From SSF53 sp036170535 (GTDB taxonomy: Bacteria; Spirochaetota; Leptospiria; Leptospirales; Leptonemataceae): a stretch of 32,302 bases of DNA. Location of the stretch: contig JAVHPJ010000184.1 in NCBI GenBank assembly GCA_036170535.1, forward strand, positions 1 through 32,302, written 5' to 3'. Below, in pieces: positions 24,153 to 32,302 of this stretch. The notes below the pieces were generated by a model, which was given only the letters and a program-made list of their open reading frames with translations, did not search any database and was not told where the DNA came from. Numbering within the stretch: the stretch's first letter is position 1; each line of letters begins with the position of its first letter. Both the position numbers and the translations under genes were made by a program.

Positions 24153-24671
24153 TCAGCCGCGCGTCAGACGTGCGACGCGGGCCGGATCCAGATCTTTGAG
24201 CCCGTTGTTTTCGAGCAGCCGCGCAGCGTCGAGCGCCGTGTCCGGCGGCTGGTTAAAATTCAACGCGTAGACATTTTCCATTTCCACCTGAGCGCCCTTC
24301 AGCGCGCGCGTCAGGCGATCGAGCGCGCCCTGGACCTCGTCTTTCAGGCGCGCTGGATCAAAGCCGGCGCGATGCTCGGGGAAGAGCGGCTCATCGCCAA
24401 ACTTCAGATCCGGTCCAATTTCGTCCGGATTCTGCGTAAGATAACTGTAGCGCGCCTGCTCGCGGGAGTACTCGCGCTGTATGGCGCCCAGACTGGCCTG
24501 CAGCCGCAGGAGTCGCGCTTCCAGCGGGGTAGCGGCCAGACCTTCCGTCAGGGCGTCGGTCGAGCGGGCTGCGTCGGAGCTGGCGCTGGCGCCGCTCGCG
24601 CGATTTTCTTTATGCCGCTCGCGCAGGATGCTCTCAGCAGAATTCAGCAGGGTTTTGCCGTTGATTTGCAT
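24153..24671 (-). CDS. Hypothetical helical protein
   Basis: A 172-residue soluble protein, first in a three-gene minus-strand set. Residues 1-60 are charged and Ser/Ala-rich. Residues about 50-85 (EARLLRLQASLGAIQREYSREQARY, by position) and 105-130 are amphipathic helices with heptad-like spacing, suggesting a small coiled coil. No signal peptide is seen. It resembles in style small flagellar or secretion chaperones, but I have no specific family match. It is separated from yggS by 13 bases. Confidence 0.65.
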   Translation of the reverse strand: MQINGKTLLNSAESILRERHKENRASGASASSDAARSTDALTEGLAATPLEARLLRLQASLGAIQREYSREQARYSYLTQNPDEIGPDLKFGDEPLFPEHRAGFDPARLKDEVQGALDRLTRALKGAQVEMENVYALNFNQPPDTALDAARLLENNGLKDLDPARVARLTRG

Positions 24672-24738
24672 AATATGACCTCGCCAGTGACCTTATGTCA
24701 CCCCGATGCAGGCAAGCCAAAAGCGCCCCGCATCCTTT

Positions 24739-24744
24739 ATTATA
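24739..24744 (-). promoter_or_regulatory. Candidate -10 element of the minus-strand operon
   Basis: The minus strand reads TATAAT at 24744 to 24739, about 70 bases before the start at 24671. No clear -35 hexamer lies 17 bases upstream, but that region is the AT-rich tandem repeat at 24761-24780, which could help as an upstream element. Confidence 0.4.
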
Positions 24745-24760
24745 TCGGTCGGAACTTGAG

Positions 24761-24840
24761 CGTTTTTTATCGTTTTTTATCGAATCGGGCGGCCGGCGGG
24801 TCTTTTTGGCCCGCCGGCTCCCCGACAGACCGCTGCGGGG
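24761..24840. repeat. Tandem 10-bp repeat and two hairpins in a divergent spacer
   Basis: CGTTTTTTAT occurs twice in tandem (24761-24770 and 24771-24780). GCCGGCGGG (24792-24800) then pairs perfectly with CCCGCCGGC (24810-24818) around a T-rich 9-base loop, and CCCCG (24820-24824) pairs with CGGGG (24836-24840). The stretch separates the divergent hypothetical gene and sppA-like gene. It has no trailing T-run and no open frame I would support. Confidence 0.6.
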
Positions 24841-24923
24841 AAAACCCTCCGACGCCGCCCCCGAGGAGACATAAATCGCTTGCCGGGGCGGACGCTGGCG
24901 CGGCAGTCTGGAAGGGTAGCACC

Positions 24924-25913
24924 ATGGATCGTTCCCGACTCGTCACCGCCCTTGCGCTCGCATTTACCCTGCTCGGAGTCATACTCGGCCTGGTGGACAT
25001 TGGCCTCTCGCGCTCCAGCGGCGGCTTTGTGTCCGAGACCGAAAGCTTTTTCACGTCGGCGCGGGCCGGAGTCGCATTGATCGAAGTGCGCGGCGTCATC
25101 GCGGACGGCTACGGCCCCGGCGGCGCCGATCGGATCGCTGATCAGATTGAGTCGGCCCAGCGGGATCCGGCCGTGCGCGGCGTACTGCTCTCGATTAACA
25201 GCCCCGGCGGCGCGCCTGGCGCTACTAAAAAGATTTACGACCGCATCATCGAACTGCGCAAGACCAAGTATGTCGCGGCGATAATCACCGACGTCGCAGC
25301 CAGCGGCGGCTATTATATCGCCAGCGCAGCCGATCGCATCTACGCCTATCCAGGATCCATCGTCGGCTCAATCGGCGTGATCAGTCTGCATCCGAACTTC
25401 GGTCCTTTTCTGGCGCGTTACGGCATTGAGGTCGAGGCCTTGAAGGCCGGTCGCTACAAGGATTCGAGTTATCCCTTTCGCAATCTCACCGAAGAAGAGC
25501 GCGCGATGTACCAGAACGTACTGGATGCCGCGTATCAGCAGTTCTTAAACGACGTGGCCGAAGGCCGCAAGACCAGTCTCGCCAACGTGCGAAACTGGGC
25601 CGAGGGTCGCATTTATTCGGGAACCCAGGCGCGGGCGGAGCAAATGATCGACGAATTAGGCGGGCGCGATCAAGCCATGGATGCCATTCGCCAGGCGCTC
25701 AAGTTGAACGAGACGCCGCCGCTGTTAAAACCGCGGCGGGACTTCCTGGAAGATTTTCTGGAGAACAGTCCCCTGGGCGCGCGACTGCAGCCGCGCAGCG
25801 ACTACGGCGCGCTGCTTTCCATGCCCGCCTTGTATTTGTATCCCGCCGCTTCCAACCTGGCACTGGAGGCGGCCCTGTCGGCGCGCGGCGCTCTGGATAA
25901 CAGGCTGCAATGA
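24924..25913 (+). CDS. Signal peptide peptidase SppA-like serine protease (S49)
   Basis: A 329-residue single-domain member of the SppA family that degrades leftover signal peptides in the inner membrane. The N-terminal anchor is at about 6-28 (LVTALALAFTLLGVILGLVD). The substrate-strand motif INSPGG is at 91-96. The nucleophile Ser127 lies in AASGGYYIASAADRIYA, and the general-base Lys179 in GRYKD. The short single S49 form works as an oligomer in relatives. The frame is open for 290 codons upstream, but that stretch is antisense to other genes; ATG 24924 with an AAGGG site opens the anchor helix. Its stop overlaps the next start (ATGA). Confidence 0.93.
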   Translation: MDRSRLVTALALAFTLLGVILGLVDIGLSRSSGGFVSETESFFTSARAGVALIEVRGVIADGYGPGGADRIADQIESAQRDPAVRGVLLSINSPGGAPGATKKIYDRIIELRKTKYVAAIITDVAASGGYYIASAADRIYAYPGSIVGSIGVISLHPNFGPFLARYGIEVEALKAGRYKDSSYPFRNLTEEERAMYQNVLDAAYQQFLNDVAEGRKTSLANVRNWAEGRIYSGTQARAEQMIDELGGRDQAMDAIRQALKLNETPPLLKPRRDFLEDFLENSPLGARLQPRSDYGALLSMPALYLYPAASNLALEAALSARGALDNRLQ

Positions 25914-26509
25914 CCCGGTTTCTGTTGCAGTTCCTGAATCTCGCCCACGCGGCCCTGCAGCGTCCCAGCGAGTTGCCGGTGCTGGTGGAGCGCGGCGGAG
26001 TCACGCGCGGATCGCTGATTGCAGCGCTTTCTCTCACTGCGCTGGCTCAGGCGACCGCCACCTATCTCTTGCGCGATTATTACGACAACGGCGCTCTTCT
26101 TTTAATTCCGCTGCTTGCGCTGATCTACGGCGTTTTCGCCTTCGCCTGGGCGGCTCTGCTCGGTTGCGTGGCGGACGCGCTGGTTTCGCGCACCAACCGG
26201 GAGCGGGCCGGCAAGGCGCCCGCCATGATCGCCGTAATCGTATTTTCGGCTTTGCCGAACATGTTCGTGGTGTCGAGCGCGCTGGTTGCGCGTTTTCTGT
26301 CGTACCCGGCCTTAATTACCATTCCGGTGCAGTTAGGCGTCTTCGCCTGGTCGATTTACATCACCCTCAAAGGCCTGCAATATCTTTATGAATTAAATCT
26401 GCGCCGGGCCGCGACGGTGTATCTCCAGGGCCTGGCCCTCGTGCTGGCCTTTCCAGGTCTCGCGCTGCTCTTCGCCGTTCTGTCCGCCGCAACGGGATAT
26501 GCGCCGTGA
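25910..26509 (+). CDS. Yip1-like multi-pass membrane protein
   Basis: A 199-residue membrane protein with about five hydrophobic helices (about 35-52, 60-88, 102-127, 130-150, 170-195). The overall pattern resembles the Yip1/YIP1 domain family seen in many bacteria; the family call is tentative. The start overlaps the sppA-like stop (ATGA at 25910-25913) and its own stop overlaps the surE start (GTGA at 26506-26509), so three genes are translationally chained. Its function is unknown. Confidence 0.75.
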   Translation: MTRFLLQFLNLAHAALQRPSELPVLVERGGVTRGSLIAALSLTALAQATATYLLRDYYDNGALLLIPLLALIYGVFAFAWAALLGCVADALVSRTNRERAGKAPAMIAVIVFSALPNMFVVSSALVARFLSYPALITIPVQLGVFAWSIYITLKGLQYLYELNLRRAATVYLQGLALVLAFPGLALLFAVLSAATGYAP

Positions 26510-27303
26510 AATCCGGCCTCCGCTTGCTTGTGTGCAACGACGACGGACCGCACGCGCCTGGCGTACTGGCCCTGGAGAGTCGTTTGAGCCGACTGGCGGA
26601 GGTCTGGGTAATCACTCCCGATCGCGAACGCAGCGCCACGTCGCACGCCCTTTCGATTCGCGAGAGCTTGCGGCTCACAAAAATCGGCGAACGCCGCTAC
26701 ACTCTGACGGGGTATCCGGCGGACTGCGCAAACGTCGGTTTTTTTTCCGAGGGCTTTCCGCGTTTTGACGCCGTGATTTCCGGCATCAACCACGGTCCGA
26801 ACCTGGGCGACGACGTTCACTACAGCGGCACCGTGGCGGCCGCGCGTCAGGGCGCAGTGCACGGCATGCGCGCCTGCGCGGTAAGTTTTCCGCACTACGA
26901 TCGCAGCGCCAACGCGGAACGGGCCGCGCGCTGGTTCGGCGACTGGTTGGAGCGCGTATTCGACGAGCTGCATGCCGGCGTGGTCTACAACGTCAACTAT
27001 CCCGAAGAGCCGCCCGAATTGCCGAGCGAAGCGCCGCTGCCGCCGGAACGGTGGACTTACCAGGGCCGGCGAACCTACGCCGACGCATATGACCGCCTTG
27101 AAGAAGGACCGGACTACGTTGTATTGCGCATGCGCAGCATGGAGTTCGGTCACGTACGTGAAGACCAATCGGATTTTGAGGCCGTATTGGACGGCGCAGT
27201 CAGCATTACGCCGCTTTCGACTTATACCACGCATATCCGGGAACTCAAACGATGGTTTTACAGGAATCCGAACGCGAACGCCGAATCCTCGAACGCATCC
27301 TGA
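26506..27303 (+). CDS. surE: 5'/3'-nucleotidase SurE
   Basis: A 265-residue metal-dependent nucleoside-5'-monophosphate phosphatase of the stationary-phase survival family. Metal ligands are visible: N11-D12-D13-G14 (CNDDG), S43 (ERSATSHA) and N95 in SGINHGPNLGDDVHYSGTVAAA (by position 92-113). The length is normal. The GTG start overlaps the preceding stop. In many bacteria surE lies near pcm/nlpD; here it follows membrane genes and overlaps a TPR gene by 52 bases. Confidence 0.95.
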   Translation: MKSGLRLLVCNDDGPHAPGVLALESRLSRLAEVWVITPDRERSATSHALSIRESLRLTKIGERRYTLTGYPADCANVGFFSEGFPRFDAVISGINHGPNLGDDVHYSGTVAAARQGAVHGMRACAVSFPHYDRSANAERAARWFGDWLERVFDELHAGVVYNVNYPEEPPELPSEAPLPPERWTYQGRRTYADAYDRLEEGPDYVVLRMRSMEFGHVREDQSDFEAVLDGAVSITPLSTYTTHIRELKRWFYRNPNANAESSNAS

Positions 27304-27911
27304 GTCTCAAGCAGCGCATCAAGGACGGCGACTCCGGCCCCATTGAGCTGCACGAACTCGGAGTGTGTTATTTCTACTTAAGCAACTTCCGTCAGGCCGC
27401 AGAATACCTGCACGAGCTGCTCGAGCTATTTCCAGATTATGTGGAAATTGGCGCCGCGCATGCCTTGCGGGCCCTGGCGCTCGTCAACGCGGAAGACTAT
27501 GCGGAAGCGGAGCGGGCGCTGCGGGCGCGTCTGGGAAAATCCGCCGGCGACGTACGGCTGATGGGGATGCTTGCCCACGTATTGTATCGCACCGGCCGAC
27601 TTGACGAGGCGATCGAGCAACATCGCCGCATTTTGCGACTGGATGCGGACAATTTGAACAGCTTGAATTCTCTTGGCTATCTGCTGGCCCTGCGCGATCT
27701 CCCGGAGGACCGCGACGAAGCGTATGCTTGCCTCAAGCGCGCGGTCGCGCGCAAACCGGAGCACCCGGCCTATCTGGATTCCCTGGGCGTGCTTCTGGCG
27801 CGCAGCGGCGATCGTGAGCGCGCCCGGCGAGCTCTTTTTAAGGCGCTCGAACGTGCGCCGGAAAACGCCGAAATCCTGGACCATATCCGCGATCTCTTGC
27901 CGGAAACGTGA
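27252..27911 (+). CDS. TPR-repeat protein
   Basis: A 219-residue soluble protein composed mostly of tetratricopeptide units (about 35-65, 70-100, 105-135, 140-175, 178-210; for example LHELGVCYFYLSNFRQAAEY by its ends and YLDSLGVLLARSGDRERARRAL). No signal peptide is seen, so it is likely cytoplasmic and serves as a protein-binding scaffold. It overlaps the end of surE by 52 bases in another frame, with GGGAA a few bases before the ATG. The shared operon suggests linked expression, but no specific partner. Confidence 0.88.
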   Translation: MVLQESERERRILERILSLKQRIKDGDSGPIELHELGVCYFYLSNFRQAAEYLHELLELFPDYVEIGAAHALRALALVNAEDYAEAERALRARLGKSAGDVRLMGMLAHVLYRTGRLDEAIEQHRRILRLDADNLNSLNSLGYLLALRDLPEDRDEAYACLKRAVARKPEHPAYLDSLGVLLARSGDRERARRALFKALERAPENAEILDHIRDLLPET

Positions 27912-27913
27912 AA

Positions 27914-28017
27914 AAGTGCGGCGACGTACGTTTCACGCTTGCCCGGGACCGACGCCAGTCCATGCTTCGGCTCGCAGGCGCGGCGTAAGTCGCCCAGAGT
28001 TCCGTTGCGCCGCACTT
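27914..28017 (+). promoter_or_regulatory. Structured leader before the DUF3332-like lipoprotein gene
   Basis: AAGTGCGGCG (27914-27923) and CGCCGCACTT (28008-28017) are perfect 10-bp complements enclosing 84 bases that can form smaller hairpins (for example GGCG-N5-CGCC). The 3' arm ends seven bases before an AGGAGA ribosome site (28025-28030). The arrangement resembles a closing stem of a multi-branched leader, such as a riboswitch or attenuator. No known class is recognised. Confidence 0.45.
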
Positions 28018-28035
28018 AACTTCCAGGAGAATTGA

Positions 28036-28626
28036 ATGAAACGATATGTGGTCGCTCTAATGATCGCGCTGACTTCCATCAGCAGTCTGGCAAATTGCCA
28101 TGGTCGCTTTTCTTTGACCCGCACATGGGACGGCGTGGTCAGCGGCATCAGCAACAAATGGATTCGCTGGCTGTTCTTCCTTTTGACTGTAATTATCCCG
28201 ATCTACGGCATCGCCATCCTCGTCGACGCGATAGCTTTTAACTCCATCGAATTCTGGACCGGGCGCAATCCGATGGCGCGCAGCGATTTTGATCCGAATG
28301 GCGAACTGCAGAAAGTCGTCTCAAAAGGCGACGAACGAGCGGTTCTGACCTATCGCAATTTTGGCGAAGAGCTGAACATTCGCGTGAGCAAAGCCGGCGT
28401 CGAGACCATGAACGTCACATTGCTGCGCAGCCAGCCGGGCGCGTATTTTGTAGAACGCGACGGCCAACTGGTCCGTCTGGAAGGAACCCGGTGGCAAGCC
28501 GGCGGATCGACTCTGATTCGTCTCAGCGCCGGCGACGAAACAGTTTCGAGCGCGTTGATGACGGACGCCGACTACAGCGCCGCGCTTAGCCGGTCCGAAG
28601 CCGCCGGAGCGCGTCTGGCGCAGTAA
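28036..28626 (+). CDS. DUF3332-like lipoprotein
   Basis: A 196-residue protein. A signal sequence ends in SSLANC with Cys21; Asn at -1 fits the loose spirochaete lipobox. The following segment (FSLTRTWDGVVSGISNKW by ends) and a membrane helix (about 43-66, WLFFLLTVIIPIYGIAILVD) lead to NSIEFWTGRNP at 69-79. This order (small lipoprotein, IPxYG helix, NSIEFWTGxNP) is the signature of DUF3332, of unknown function. A strong AGGAGA site five bases before the ATG suggests high translation, and a strong terminator follows at 28651. Confidence 0.88.
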   Translation: MKRYVVALMIALTSISSLANCHGRFSLTRTWDGVVSGISNKWIRWLFFLLTVIIPIYGIAILVDAIAFNSIEFWTGRNPMARSDFDPNGELQKVVSKGDERAVLTYRNFGEELNIRVSKAGVETMNVTLLRSQPGAYFVERDGQLVRLEGTRWQAGGSTLIRLSAGDETVSSALMTDADYSAALSRSEAAGARLAQ

Positions 28627-28664
28627 GCTCCAGCTTCGCCAACCGAGGAGATCCACGCTCGCGC

Positions 28665-32024
<3,360 letters not shown>

Positions 32025-32105
32025 AGGGGGCGTCGAATAGGGCCGGGGTCGCGTCAGATTTTTCGCTCAGACGAAGACGTCCAGCCCAATAAACCCGTTA
32101 TGTCC

Positions 32106-32302
32106 TCAGTCGGAGAAGCGTCGGTGATAGTCGGTGCAGCGCGGCGACGCGAAGTCCCGTGCGCAGACAAACGGCCAGGGGTCGACGCGGCTGGAGTCGC
32201 CAATCCAGACTTCATAGTGCAGATGGACGCCGGTGGCCCGGCCCGAGGAACCCATCGCGCCGACGCGATCGCCGCGCCGCACCCGCTGGCCGGTCCGGAC
32301 GC
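32106..32302 (-). CDS. M23-family (LytM-like) peptidase, C-terminal part
   Basis: A 64-residue C-terminal piece cut by the right edge of the window. It contains GQRVRRGDRVGAMGSSGRAT followed by GVHLHYEVW, the end of the M23 zinc endopeptidase fold, where the HLH pair supplies a zinc ligand and the catalytic His. These enzymes cleave peptide cross-links in peptidoglycan. Whether the N-terminal zinc ligands are intact cannot be seen. It precedes carB by 81 bases on the same strand. A short tail with two cysteines follows the domain (VCARDFASPRC). Confidence 0.9.
   Translation of the reverse strand, partial: VRTGQRVRRGDRVGAMGSSGRATGVHLHYEVWIGDSSRVDPWPFVCARDFASPRCTDYHRRFSD

Noticed and set aside
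24054..24923. N-terminal extension of the sppA-like reading frame
   Set aside because: It runs antisense to yggS and the gene at 24153; the ATG at 24924 opens a proper membrane anchor and has a ribosome site.

Overview
The window is 32.3 kb of gap-containing draft sequence (ten Ns at 7734-7743) from a GC-rich, flagellated bacterium. It is densely packed, with 30 supported protein genes, two of them cut by the window edges. I saw no rRNA, tRNA, CRISPR array or insertion sequence. The gene set suggests a diderm spirochaete of the Leptospirales type: FliM, a six-transmembrane chemotaxis receptor, several lipoproteins (one with the loose lipobox common in spirochaetes), a DUF3332-like lipoprotein, and a sugar-nucleotide oxidoreductase resembling those that make 2,3-diamino sugars for lipid A. 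This placement is an inference from family content, not a sequence search.

Layout. 1-3866: the tail of a gene that is probably dnaK, then dnaJ, then a Gfo/Idh/MocA oxidoreductase translationally coupled (ATGA) to miaB. 3921-6995: a lipoprotein with a 3D (Asp-Asp-Asp) domain and a six-TM HAMP chemotaxis receptor. 7037-11092 (minus strand): a lipid block with a fused glycerol-3-phosphate dehydrogenase/acyltransferase, then a fatty-acid desaturase and a TetR regulator. The desaturase promoter carries two copies of an imperfect 21-bp palindrome that look like TetR operators. 11205-13040: a protein with two degenerate class III cyclase domains and a helical-repeat tail. 13057-15601: soluble transhydrogenase sthA, a small unknown protein, and an orphan NarL-type regulator with a degenerate receiver. 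15858-17933: a secreted protein followed by the flagellar switch gene fliM. 17996-20838: a lipoprotein/DUF1285-like pair on the minus strand, then a small membrane protein, an unknown soluble protein and a TPR protein on the plus strand. 20866-24671 (minus strand): an unknown coiled protein, a YggS PLP-homeostasis protein, and an 822-residue protein with a degenerate cyclic-nucleotide-binding domain. 24924-28626 (plus strand): a tightly overlapping sppA-like / Yip1-like / surE / TPR cluster, then a DUF3332-like lipoprotein with a structured leader and a strong intrinsic terminator. 28665-32302 (minus strand): carB and the end of an M23 peptidase gene.

The strongest functional story is the lipid block. 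One polypeptide should make glycerol-3-phosphate and acylate it, and next to it is a desaturase whose promoter contains paired palindromes likely read by the neighbouring TetR protein. The other notable themes are signalling domains that keep their fold but have lost key residues (tandem cyclase domains, a receiver, a cNMP-binding domain), and a terminator whose loop contains the stop codon of the convergent carB gene.
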